64,000 bases of DNA from Aeromicrobium sp. Leaf245 (GTDB lineage Bacteria > Actinomycetota > Actinomycetes > Propionibacteriales > Nocardioidaceae). Below the pieces are notes generated by a model. The model had not been told where the DNA came from, did not search any database, and saw only the letters and a list, made by a program, of their open reading frames with translations. Positions 24,054-32,928 of the stretch are shown piece after piece. Position 1 is the stretch's first letter; every line of letters starts with the position of its first letter. The position numbers and the translations under genes are program-made. Where the stretch lies: positions 1,860,001-1,924,000 of the forward strand of contig NZ_OW824151.1 of NCBI RefSeq assembly GCF_942548115.1, in the 5' to 3' direction.

Positions 24054-27000
24054 CCACACCACTCACCGCGGTCCAGCGGTGGCGCATGGTGGCCGTCTCG
24101 GGAGCGCTCGTCGCGCTGGCGTTCGTGCAGGCCCCGGACCGGATCCTCAACGACACCAAGATCGACCTGGCCCTCGCGCCGGGGCGCTTCCTCGAGCGGG
24201 CGCTGAGCCTGTGGGACCCGGCCGGCTCGTTCGGGCAGGTGCAGAACCAGGCGTACGGCTACCTGTTCCCGATGGGACCGTTCTTCTGGCTCGGCGACCT
24301 GCTGGCGGCACCACCCTGGGTCGTCCAGCGAGCCTGGTGGGCCCTCCTGCTCGTCCTGGGGTTCTGGGGCGTCGCCACGCTGGCGCGGGTCCTCGGCATC
24401 GGGACGCACGGGACCCAGATGCTCGGTGCCCTGGCGTACGTGCTGTCGCCCCGCATCCTCACGGTCATCGGGCCCAGCTCGGTCGAGGTGTGGCCGATGG
24501 CCACCGCGCCCTGGGTCCTCGTGGCGCTCGCGATCGGGTTGACGCGCGGTGACCCACGTCGGTGGGCCGCGGCGGCGGCCCTCGCGGTCGCGGCGACCGG
24601 CGGGGTGAACGCCGCCGCCACGGCCGCGGTCCTGCCCCTGGGCGTCCTGCTCGTCCTGCTGGCCGATCCGGGCCCTCGGCGCCGAGCTCTCATGCTGTGG
24701 TGGCCGGCGCTGACGATCGTGGCCACGGCCTGGTGGTGGATCCCGCTGCTCCTGCTCGGAAGGGTGAGTCCCCCCTTCCTGGACTTCATCGAGAGCGCGA
24801 CGACCACGACGTTCGCGGCTCACCCCTTCGACGCGTTGCGGGGCACCACCAACTGGTTGCCTTACCTGGACGGGACGCAGGTCGCCGGCAACGCGCTGGT
24901 CACCGAGCCGCTGCTCATCCTCAACGGCACCCTGGTGCTCGCGCTCGGCGTGTGGGGCCTTGCCCGTCGCGACGTGCCGCATCGATCCTGGCTCGTCGGC
25001 GGCACCCTCCTCGGCCTGGTGCTGGTGACGGCAGGCCAGGGCGACGGCGGCTGGGGGAGCGGGACGGTGGCGGGGTGGCTCGACGGCGCCCTCGCACCCC
25101 TGAGGAACACGCACAAGTTCGACCTCGTCCTGAGGATCCCGCTGGTCCTGGGCCTCGTGCACCTGGTCGCCCGGGCCCAGCCGGTCACGGTGCGAGGTCT
25201 CCGTGTCTCGGGAGTCGCGGTCCTCGCAGTCGCCTCCCTGGCGTCGGCGACCACCCCTGCCTGGACGGCCGAGCTGCCGCGGACCGGTGGCTTCGTCTCC
25301 GTGCCGGGCTACTGGGACGACGCGACGCGGTGGATGACGGCCAACACGTCGGGGGAGAACACGCTGGTCCTGCCGGGTTCGGCGTTCGGCGACTACCTGT
25401 GGGGCAGGCCGCGGGACGAGCTGGTGCAGGCGCTCGGCACGACGCCCTGGAGCCTGCGCAACGCGGTGCCGCTCGTGCCGCCGGGAGCCATCCGCTCGCT
25501 CGACGCGCTCGAGGAGGCCTTCGCCTCCGGGCGCGGTTCCCCGGCCCTCGCCGACCTGCTGAGACGCTCCGGCATCCGGTTCCTCCTCGTCCGCAACGAC
25601 CTCGCCGCGACCGGCGCCACCGATCCGGAGCTGGTCTACTCCACCTTGTCCTCCACACCGGGCGTGCAACGACGGGCCGGGTTCGGTCCCCGGGTCGGCA
25701 GTCCTGCCAGCCAGGAGACCGACGAGGGGGAGACGGTGTTCGTGAACGGTGGACGCCAGTCACGCCACCGTGCCGTCGAGGTCTTCGAGGTCGCCGAGAC
25801 CTCGGCGTCGACGGCCCGCAGCCAGCAGGCGGACGCGACACCCGTCGTGGTCGGGAGTCCTGCGGCACAGCTGTTGGGCCTGCTGCCGACGGGTGTCGAC
25901 GTGCTGATGGCCCGCGACGTCCCCGACACCCTCACCCCGCGGCAGGTGGTCCTGACCGACACGGACCGGCGGCAGGAGGTGGCGTTCGGCCGTGTCGTGG
26001 ACAACCGCTCCGCCTCGCTGGCTCGAACCGATCCCTACCGGATCGAGCGGCCCGTGCACGACTACGTCACCGGCGACGACGAGGCCTGGCAGACCGTGCC
26101 CGAGCTCGAAGGTGCCCGGGACGTCGCGGTCTCCTCGTCGGCCTCGGACGTCACCCAGGGTCGGATCGACCAGACGGCTGCGCCGTGGGCGGCGCTCGAC
26201 GGGGACCCGAGCACGGCCTGGACCGCCGGCGACCTCGACGGGTGGCTGGAGGTGCGTTACGGCCGCGCCGTCTCCACGGAGGGCGCGACGGTCACCCTGC
26301 CCAGAGGGGCTGAGCCGAGGACGGTCGAGGTCCGCACCGACCGTGGCGTCCAGACGCTCAGGCTGCGGCCCGGTCGTCCCGCCTCGATCGACGCGGGGAC
26401 GACACGGACGCTGCGCATCGGGCTGCCCCGACCGGACCTCGATCCGTTGTCCCTCGCCGAGGTCGACGTGCCGCGTGCTCCGCTGTCGCGCCCCCTTCGG
26501 CTGCCCGACCTGCCCAAGGCATGGGGCACGCCCACCGACGTGGTGCTCACCGCCGACCCCGGTGACGCCTCGTGCTGGCGCGTCGAAGGTGTCACCCGGT
26601 GCGTCCCGGGCCGCGACGGCCGCGGCGAGGACGCATCGATGCTCGACCGCGTGGTGCCGATGGGGGCGGGAGCGGTGTTCGCCTCGGGCATGAGCGTGCT
26701 GCCCGTGAACGGCACGGACCTCCAGAGGCTCCTCGCCGGTCCGGTGGAGCCGACGACGAGCTCGTCGGCCTCGTCGGATCCCGCGGCCGGGCCGTTGGCG
26801 ATGGTCGACGGTGATCCGCAGACCGGCTGGGTGGCCTCGCTCGGCGACAGCGACCCGACGATCACCCTGCGTCTGGACGAGGACGCCGAGGTCTCGCGGA
26901 TCAGGTTGCGCACCGATCCGACGCTGGCGGCCTCTGCGCCGCGGCGAGGGGTGGTCGAGCTGGACGACGGCGCCCGACAGCGCGTGCGGTTCGACGTCGA

Positions 27001-28060
27001 CGGGCTGGCCGAGCTCGAGCGCCCGGGCGACGCACGACTGGTGAAGGTGACGGTCACCGACGTGTACGTCCGGTCCACCCTCGGTTTCGACGGATCGGGC
27101 AGCGGTCTGCCCGTCGGCGTCAGCGAGGTGTCACTGCCCGGCAGCGGGATCGATCCCGCCGAGGGAGCCGCCACCACGGTCGACCTCCCGTGCGGCTCCG
27201 GTCCCGACCTCCGGGTGAACGGTGCCCGGTACCCCACCTCCGTCCGAGGGTCGCGCGCCGCCGTCGCGGCGCGAGCCGAGCTCCCCGCCACCGTGTGCGA
27301 GGACGGCGGTTCGATCGCGCTGCAGGAGGGTGACAACCGGATCGTGGTCCGGGGCAGCGAGGCCTTCCGACCCACCCTCCTGCGCCTGTCGCAGGGGCCG
27401 CGTGCCGACGCTGCCGGCTCCGAGAGCGCCATCGGGCGCAACGGCAGCGGCACCCTGCGGGTCGACGACCTCGGGGAGGGGACGGAGCGCCTCGTCGCCG
27501 TCCCCCAGACGGCGAACCCGGGCTGGACGGCCGACGACGCCACGGCCGTGACCGTCAACGGCTGGATGCAGGGGTGGATCACGGACCGGGGAAGCGTCCA
27601 GGCGTCGTTCGGCGCCGGCACGGTGTACCGCCTCGGCCTGGCCCTGGGCGCCGTCTCCGTGCTCGGCCTGGTCCTCTGGTGGTGGCGGTCGAGCCCTCGA
27701 GGCGCGCCGGGATCCGCGGCGCGACCGCGACCACGGCGGCGCCTGCGCGCGACGGTCCTGGGCCTCGCGACCGTGGTGTCGGTCGGACTCCTCGGGGGAT
27801 GGACGGGGCTGGCCGCGGCCGGCGTCGGTGCCGTCGTGACCGGACTGCTGCGGGCGCGAGGGACCTGGGTCGCGCCGCTGGCGGTGACGGCGGCGGGGAC
27901 GGGGTACGTGCTGGCGCCGTGGGGCTCGGCGGGCGGCTGGGCCGGGGCAGAGGCGTGGCCTCAGCTCCTGGTGCTGCTGGCGGTGGGCGCGCTCGTGGGG
28001 ACGGTCGTGCCGCGTCCCCGGTCCTTGAGCCGCATCGCGGGCCTCTCCACCAGCCGGTAG
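24050..28060 (+). CDS. AftD-like arabinofuranosyltransferase (DUF3367)
   Basis: 1336 aa; M. tuberculosis AftD is about 1400. The N-terminal 400 residues are a GT-C membrane domain with the hallmark first periplasmic loop RILNDTKIDLALAPGRFL, then GYLFPMGPFFWLGDLL and GPSSVEVWPMATAPWVL. The long C-terminal half is extracytoplasmic and includes at least two discoidin/CBM-like modules (ALDGDPSTAWTAGDLDGWL at about 730; MVDGDPQTGWVASLGDSDP at about 920) and returns to 3-4 membrane helices at the end. AftD transfers arabinofuranose from decaprenyl-phospho-arabinose onto arabinan, so it would use the DprE1/E2 product. The ATG overlaps the methyltransferase stop. Its last 100 nt overlap the acyltransferase gene on the other strand. 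Confidence 0.9.
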   Translation: MTTPLTAVQRWRMVAVSGALVALAFVQAPDRILNDTKIDLALAPGRFLERALSLWDPAGSFGQVQNQAYGYLFPMGPFFWLGDLLAAPPWVVQRAWWALLLVLGFWGVATLARVLGIGTHGTQMLGALAYVLSPRILTVIGPSSVEVWPMATAPWVLVALAIGLTRGDPRRWAAAAALAVAATGGVNAAATAAVLPLGVLLVLLADPGPRRRALMLWWPALTIVATAWWWIPLLLLGRVSPPFLDFIESATTTTFAAHPFDALRGTTNWLPYLDGTQVAGNALVTEPLLILNGTLVLALGVWGLARRDVPHRSWLVGGTLLGLVLVTAGQGDGGWGSGTVAGWLDGALAPLRNTHKFDLVLRIPLVLGLVHLVARAQPVTVRGLRVSGVAVLAVASLASATTPAWTAELPRTGGFVSVPGYWDDATRWMTANTSGENTLVLPGSAFGDYLWGRPRDELVQALGTTPWSLRNAVPLVPPGAIRSLDALEEAFASGRGSPALADLLRRSGIRFLLVRNDLAATGATDPELVYSTLSSTPGVQRRAGFGPRVGSPASQETDEGETVFVNGGRQSRHRAVEVFEVAETSASTARSQQADATPVVVGSPAAQLLGLLPTGVDVLMARDVPDTLTPRQVVLTDTDRRQEVAFGRVVDNRSASLARTDPYRIERPVHDYVTGDDEAWQTVPELEGARDVAVSSSASDVTQGRIDQTAAPWAALDGDPSTAWTAGDLDGWLEVRYGRAVSTEGATVTLPRGAEPRTVEVRTDRGVQTLRLRPGRPASIDAGTTRTLRIGLPRPDLDPLSLAEVDVPRAPLSRPLRLPDLPKAWGTPTDVVLTADPGDASCWRVEGVTRCVPGRDGRGEDASMLDRVVPMGAGAVFASGMSVLPVNGTDLQRLLAGPVEPTTSSSASSDPAAGPLAMVDGDPQTGWVASLGDSDPTITLRLDEDAEVSRIRLRTDPTLAASAPRRGVVELDDGARQRVRFDVDGLAELERPGDARLVKVTVTDVYVRSTLGFDGSGSGLPVGVSEVSLPGSGIDPAEGAATTVDLPCGSGPDLRVNGARYPTSVRGSRAAVAARAELPATVCEDGGSIALQEGDNRIVVRGSEAFRPTLLRLSQGPRADAAGSESAIGRNGSGTLRVDDLGEGTERLVAVPQTANPGWTADDATAVTVNGWMQGWITDRGSVQASFGAGTVYRLGLALGAVSVLGLVLWWWRSSPRGAPGSAARPRPRRRLRATVLGLATVVSVGLLGGWTGLAAAGVGAVVTGLLRARGTWVAPLAVTAAGTGYVLAPWGSAGGWAGAEAWPQLLVLLAVGALVGTVVPRPRSLSRIAGLSTSR

Positions 28061-29130
28061 GCGACCTCTGCCGCGACGACGCTGCCGAGGACCGTCAGGC
28101 CGAACAGGGTCCAGCCGTTGCCCTGGTAGAGGGGCAGGTCGAGGGCGGCGGCCACGCCGTGCACGACCAGCAGGTGCAGGCAGAAGATGCCGTACGAGAT
28201 GTGTCCCAGGTGCCGCAGTGGCCTCCAGGCCATCGCGCGGGCGTACCGGGTGTCGGTCGGACCGAGGACCGACGGCAGGACGAGGAGCCCCGACGCGGTG
28301 GCGTACAGGACGCTCTTGACGACCGCCTGGCCCGCCGTCGGCTGCTCGAGCAGCGTCGGCCCCGCCAGCGGCGTCGCCGAGACGGCGAAGGCGGCGGCGG
28401 CGAGGGTCCAGCAGACTCCGGGCTGACCGGCGAGTCCTGCGAGGGTCGCGAACCGAGGAGCAGTGCGGCGCTCGAGGTCCACGACCGCGAGCGCGAGCCC
28501 CACGGCGAACCAGCCGAGGAACGCCGGGAGCCAGAGGTTCGAGCCGTCCACGCGCGGGGCGACCAGCCCGAGCCAGCACCAGGACGCGAGGCCCGCCCCC
28601 GCCAGCACCAGGAGCACGGCCCTCGGGTTCCAGCCACGACGGGCGGACCAGCGGTGCAGAGGCCACAGGAGCAGGGGGAGGGCGAGGTAGAACGCGACCT
28701 CGACGCAGAGGCTCCACATGTGCGTCAGGCCGGCCACGAGGTCGGCGGGTGGGTAGACCTGCGTGAGGGTGAGCTGGCGGATCCAGGTGCCCGGCCCGGC
28801 GGCGTCGTTCTCCGGCAGTGCGAGGAGCGCCACGACCACGGTGACGACATAGAGGGGGACGATCCGCAGGAAGCGTTTCCAGAGGTAGCGTCCCGCGCGC
28901 GGCGAGGAGGTGCCGTCGGCCATGGCGGCGAGGAACGGCTGGCCCAGGAGGAAGCCCGAGAGCACGAAGAAGATGGCGACGCCGATGTCGAGCCGTGCGG
29001 TCATCGCCCCGAGCAGACCCTGGGGGTAGAAGCCTGCCCAGAAGCTGGTGTGGGTGGCCAGGACCGCGAGAGCCGCCATGGCCCGGACGGTGTCGAGTCC
29101 TGGATAGGTTCGACGCGTGGTCTCAGGCAC
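27961..29130 (-). CDS. Acyltransferase family 3 membrane protein
   Basis: 389 aa with about 10 hydrophobic segments. Family motifs: GLDTVRAMAALAVLATHTSFWAG near the N-terminus, with the conserved His; the RxxR-type loop YLWKRFLRIVPLYV; GLTHMWSLCVEVAFYLALPL; and the C-terminal GHISYGIFCLHL. Such proteins transfer acyl groups (acetyl, succinyl and others) across the membrane onto glycans. The GTG start overlaps the preceding gene's stop by 8 nt, so it ends a four-gene operon. Its tail is antisense to the aftD-like 3' end. Confidence 0.92.
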   Translation of the reverse strand: MPETTRRTYPGLDTVRAMAALAVLATHTSFWAGFYPQGLLGAMTARLDIGVAIFFVLSGFLLGQPFLAAMADGTSSPRAGRYLWKRFLRIVPLYVVTVVVALLALPENDAAGPGTWIRQLTLTQVYPPADLVAGLTHMWSLCVEVAFYLALPLLLWPLHRWSARRGWNPRAVLLVLAGAGLASWCWLGLVAPRVDGSNLWLPAFLGWFAVGLALAVVDLERRTAPRFATLAGLAGQPGVCWTLAAAAFAVSATPLAGPTLLEQPTAGQAVVKSVLYATASGLLVLPSVLGPTDTRYARAMAWRPLRHLGHISYGIFCLHLLVVHGVAAALDLPLYQGNGWTLFGLTVLGSVVAAEVAYRLVERPAMRLKDRGRGTTVPTSAPTASSTRS

Positions 29131-30949
29131 CGGGCACCACCAAGGGCTCGATGCCGCCGACCGACACGGTGTCGATGCACAGGGCGGCGGTCCCGTCGTT
29201 GCGGACGACGAGCTCGTCGAACGCGCCGGCCGACGGCAGGAAGGCGGTGTGGGCTCCCCGGGCGAGATCGAGCTCGCGCGTCACCGTCCCTGCGCGGACC
29301 GTGACGTCCAGGTCGGCGCCGGCGAGGTAGCCGAAGGACAGCATGAACGGGAAGTCGAGCACGGGCTGCAGGGGCACCCGACCGGTGGAGCCGGGCTGGA
29401 TCAGGTACCCGCATCCCTCCCGGGGTCCGGGCAGACTCCTGGGGCCGCCGCCCACGGCCGCGTCGACGACCCGTCCTGCGGGATCGATCATCTCCAGGTC
29501 CACGCCCTGGTCGACGAAGTCCAGACGGTCACCCAGCGGCGCCAGCACGTGGGACGCGAGGTTCTTCGGGAACGCCGCCGACCACAGCACGACGTCCGGC
29601 ACGCCGGTGTCCAGGACCTGACGCGGGGTCGTCGGCGACGTCTGGGACTCGACCGTGGCCAGGTACTCCCGCTGCGGCATGGTGGCCTCCTCGTGCCACG
29701 GTCGCACGTAGAGCACGGAGCTGACCAGACCGGAGACCAGCACCACTGCTGCCGTGGCGACGACCCAGCGTCGACGCAGCGGGACGACCAGCACCGCCGG
29801 CTCCCGCGGCTCGAGGGACTGGTGCGCTCCCCGGACCGGCATGGTCGCCAGGCCGACGCCGAGTGCGGCCACGGCAGCCAGGTCCGCGAAGTACCGGAGC
29901 TCCAGCGCCGCCGACTCCGGACCGAAGGCCGTCGCGCGACCGATCGCGATGATCACGGCGCCGAGGACGGCGTAGCCGAGGACGATCAGCACCGGCCACC
30001 AGGCGCGGCGATGCCGCAGACCCTGCCAGACGGTCAGGCCGCCCAGGACGAGCCAGGCCAGCACGGTGAGCAGCAGCGGCGTGTCGACGAAGAGCCTGGG
30101 GCCCACGCCACCGGGCTGGCCGAGAGTCGTCCACCACCAGGGACCTCCGAGGAGCGAGGGGACGGCTGATCGGACGAGTGACAGGTCGATGGTGTCCAGC
30201 ACGACCGACGGTGAGGGAGCAGGCGAGCTCGGCGCGACCGTGAGGTAGATCCACAGGTAGGTCACGGTGAGTCCGCCGGTCACCAGCCAGGCGTGCCAGT
30301 AGCGTCCCACCGTCTCGCGGAGTCGCGGGACGAGTCGACGGCTCGAGGCGAAGTAGCAGAACGTGACGACGAGCAGCAGGACCGGGATGAGGACCGACTT
30401 GGTGTAGCTCGCGTAGCCGAGGGCGAGGAATGCGCCCGTGAGGACGGCCCGAGACGGCGTCCGGTGCCGCAGGTAGCCGACGTGTGCCGCCACCGCACCC
30501 ATGAGGGCGACCTGGTGGGGGAGCTGGTTGATGGCCGCGGCCCACCACACCGTGGTGGGGACGGTGGCCGGCGAGAACAGGTAGAGGGCCAGGGGCAGGA
30601 GGATGCCGGGTCGGTCGCCGAAGAGCGTCCGGAGCATCCACCAGCAGCTCCCTGCGGCCGCGAGCTGCAGGGTCATGACCTGGACGACGACCGCCCACCA
30701 CGGGAAGGTCCCGCTGTGACCGACGAGGGTCGTCAGCCATCGGCTGAACGGCATGAAGTGGACGTTGTGGGGCTCCAGGTACCAACCACCTCGATCGATC
30801 CCGGTCGCCGTGTCACCGAGGAAGATGAAGTCGTCGGAGTAGAACCAGCTCCCGGTGACGGCCCAGAGACGGAACAGCAGCGCGACGAGCACGAGGGCGA
30901 GCGAGGCGATGACCACCCATTCCTCGCGGTCGAACGGACGGCGCCTCAT
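29123..30949 (-). CDS. GT-C-like membrane protein, paralogue A of three
   Basis: 608 aa, about 11 hydrophobic segments plus a C-terminal soluble domain. The first outer loop reads GSWFYSDDFIFLGD, where the paired Asp are good catalytic candidates. Other shared blocks: HNVHFMPFSRWLTTL, CWWMLRTLFGDR, VWWAAAINQLPHQVAL, GYASYTKS. The C-terminal beta-rich domain (about 470-608) has CGYLIQPG and ALCIDTVSVGG, a possible disulfide pair. Family unknown to me; topology fits polyprenyl-phosphate-sugar transferases. It overlaps its upstream paralogue by ATGA. Confidence 0.8.
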   Translation of the reverse strand: MRRRPFDREEWVVIASLALVLVALLFRLWAVTGSWFYSDDFIFLGDTATGIDRGGWYLEPHNVHFMPFSRWLTTLVGHSGTFPWWAVVVQVMTLQLAAAGSCWWMLRTLFGDRPGILLPLALYLFSPATVPTTVWWAAAINQLPHQVALMGAVAAHVGYLRHRTPSRAVLTGAFLALGYASYTKSVLIPVLLLVVTFCYFASSRRLVPRLRETVGRYWHAWLVTGGLTVTYLWIYLTVAPSSPAPSPSVVLDTIDLSLVRSAVPSLLGGPWWWTTLGQPGGVGPRLFVDTPLLLTVLAWLVLGGLTVWQGLRHRRAWWPVLIVLGYAVLGAVIIAIGRATAFGPESAALELRYFADLAAVAALGVGLATMPVRGAHQSLEPREPAVLVVPLRRRWVVATAAVVLVSGLVSSVLYVRPWHEEATMPQREYLATVESQTSPTTPRQVLDTGVPDVVLWSAAFPKNLASHVLAPLGDRLDFVDQGVDLEMIDPAGRVVDAAVGGGPRSLPGPREGCGYLIQPGSTGRVPLQPVLDFPFMLSFGYLAGADLDVTVRAGTVTRELDLARGAHTAFLPSAGAFDELVVRNDGTAALCIDTVSVGGIEPLVVPGA

Positions 30950-32928
30950 GCCGGGGGCTCCTGGCCGCGGGGGGTGACGAAGCCGACGCGGACGTTGTCG
31001 ATGCAGACGCTGAGGTTCGCGGAGGCGACCAGCTCGACCTCGGAGAAGTCGCCGTCGCTCAGGAAGAGCATCGTGTGCAGCCCGGACTCGACCTCGACGC
31101 GTCGGAACATGTCGCCGACCGTGACGTCGACGAACCCGTCGGCGTTCGCGAGGTAGTCGAGTCGTACCCAGAAGCCACCGGGGACCACCTCCGCCACCTC
31201 GATCGTGCGCCGGGCCTGCTGGACCAGGTATCCGCAGTTCTCGACCTCGCCCGGGGCGGCTCGCGGGCCGGCCTCGACGGTGGCGGGGCGGAGCCGGCCC
31301 TGCTGGTCGAGGACCTCCAGGTCCGTGCCCTGCGTGACGGCACGCAGCTTCGGTGCCAGAGGAGCCAGCTTCCGCGAGGGAAGGTTGTAGGGCGCGATGA
31401 CCGGGTTGGCGACCTTGGGCGGGAACGGGACGTCGGCCACCGTGACCGTGCCCTCACGTTGGGCGAGTGAACGCTCGACCTGTGCGACGAACGCACGCTC
31501 GGGGAACGCCGTCTCGTCGTCGCGAGCGTGCCACGGCAGCACGTAGGTGACGGTCGAGACGAGCGAGCCGGCGACGAAGAGCACGCCCAGCGTGCGCACG
31601 AGGCCCGTCGGGAGCGGAAGCGTGATGCGAGGCACCTCGCGCGGCTCGGGTCCGGTGCGGGCGCCACGGATCGTCAGGAACGCCGCAGCGATGCCGAACG
31701 CCCCCACGGCGGCGAGGTCGGCGAAGTAGCGGACCTCGCGGGCGCCCACCTGGCTGCCGAAGGTGGCGGCGCGGCCGGCGAAGACCAGGACGACCGAGGC
31801 GAGGCCGTAGGGAACCAGGATCCACAGCACGAGCAGCGCGTTGCGGTGTCGGGCCCACCGGTGCACGACGAGCAGGACGATCACGACCCACGACAGGGCC
31901 ACGAGCGCGAGTGGCGCCGTCGCGAGGGACTGCGGCGCGCCTCCGACGACGAGGTCAGGGCTGCCACGGTAGGCCAGCGGCGCGCAGTCGGAGGCGGCGA
32001 TGAACGGGTCGATGCCGCCGGTCCACAGGCGCCATGACCAGGGCCCTCCGGCCAGTCCGCTGCCGATGGTCTCGAGGACGGACGTCTCGACCAGTCGAGG
32101 TGCTTCGCAGGCTTGTCGAGGCGGAGCGTCGGTCTGCCGGGAGAGCCAGAGTGCGACATAGCCCGCGAGCAGGAGGCCGAGGCCGAGCCAGGCGGGCCAC
32201 TGCCGCCCGAGATCGCGGAGCCGCTCGCGCCACGGACCCGCGGTGAACCACAGCAGCGAGATGCCGACCAGCACGGGAACCAGCAGAGGTGCCTTGATGT
32301 AGGAGCCCAGGGCGAGCGCCGTGAAGGCGAAGGTTCCGAGCAGTGCGGGCGGGCGTCGTCTGCGGAGCCACACCACGTGGCAGGTGACGGCGCCGAACAG
32401 CCCGATGTGGAAGGGGTACTGGTAGATGGCCACGGACCACCAGACCGAGCCGGGCACGGTGAAGGGACTGGCCAGGTAGAAGGTCAGCGGCACCAGCAGG
32501 AGTCGTCGGTCGCCGAACAGCACCCGCAGCATCACCCAGCACGCCACCGAGGCCGCGACCTGCATGAGGAGGATGTGGGTGGCGTAGGCCCACCACGCGA
32601 AGCCGGCCTTTCCGACGAGCAGAGCCATGGCGAAGCCGACGGGCTGCAGAAGGCTGAAGTGGCTGCGGAAGAGCCAACCCAGGCCGGTCTCCCCCCGAAC
32701 GACGTCGGCGATGAAGATGTAGTCGTCCCACATGAACCAGCTGCGTGAGGTCGCCCAGCCCCGCAGCAGCGCCTGAGCGCCGATGAGTGCGACCGCGAGC
32801 CACGTGGTGGTGCCCACGCGGGGGAGCCGCCGTGCCACGCGACTGCGAGCCGGACGGCTGGCTGCGACGCGCTCGCGTGCTCGTCCCAGCAGGCGGGCCA
32901 CCGGGTCCGCGGGCAGTGGTTCGTTCAT
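30946..32928 (-). CDS. GT-C-like membrane protein, paralogue B of three
   Basis: 660 aa. An Arg-rich cytoplasmic leader of about 40 residues precedes the first membrane helix. Shared blocks: RSWFMWDDYIFIADVVRGE, CWVMLRVLFGDR, VWWSVAIYQYPFHIGLFG, ALGSYIKAP, and the C-terminal CGYLVQQ ... SVCIDNVRVGFV. An outer loop contains a peptide (PPRQACEAPRLVE) encoded by a CTCGAC/GTCGAG palindrome-rich stretch (32086-32125) absent from the other two copies. ATGA overlaps at both ends tie A, B and C together. Confidence 0.8.
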   Translation of the reverse strand: MNEPLPADPVARLLGRARERVAASRPARSRVARRLPRVGTTTWLAVALIGAQALLRGWATSRSWFMWDDYIFIADVVRGETGLGWLFRSHFSLLQPVGFAMALLVGKAGFAWWAYATHILLMQVAASVACWVMLRVLFGDRRLLLVPLTFYLASPFTVPGSVWWSVAIYQYPFHIGLFGAVTCHVVWLRRRRPPALLGTFAFTALALGSYIKAPLLVPVLVGISLLWFTAGPWRERLRDLGRQWPAWLGLGLLLAGYVALWLSRQTDAPPRQACEAPRLVETSVLETIGSGLAGGPWSWRLWTGGIDPFIAASDCAPLAYRGSPDLVVGGAPQSLATAPLALVALSWVVIVLLVVHRWARHRNALLVLWILVPYGLASVVLVFAGRAATFGSQVGAREVRYFADLAAVGAFGIAAAFLTIRGARTGPEPREVPRITLPLPTGLVRTLGVLFVAGSLVSTVTYVLPWHARDDETAFPERAFVAQVERSLAQREGTVTVADVPFPPKVANPVIAPYNLPSRKLAPLAPKLRAVTQGTDLEVLDQQGRLRPATVEAGPRAAPGEVENCGYLVQQARRTIEVAEVVPGGFWVRLDYLANADGFVDVTVGDMFRRVEVESGLHTMLFLSDGDFSEVELVASANLSVCIDNVRVGFVTPRGQEPPA

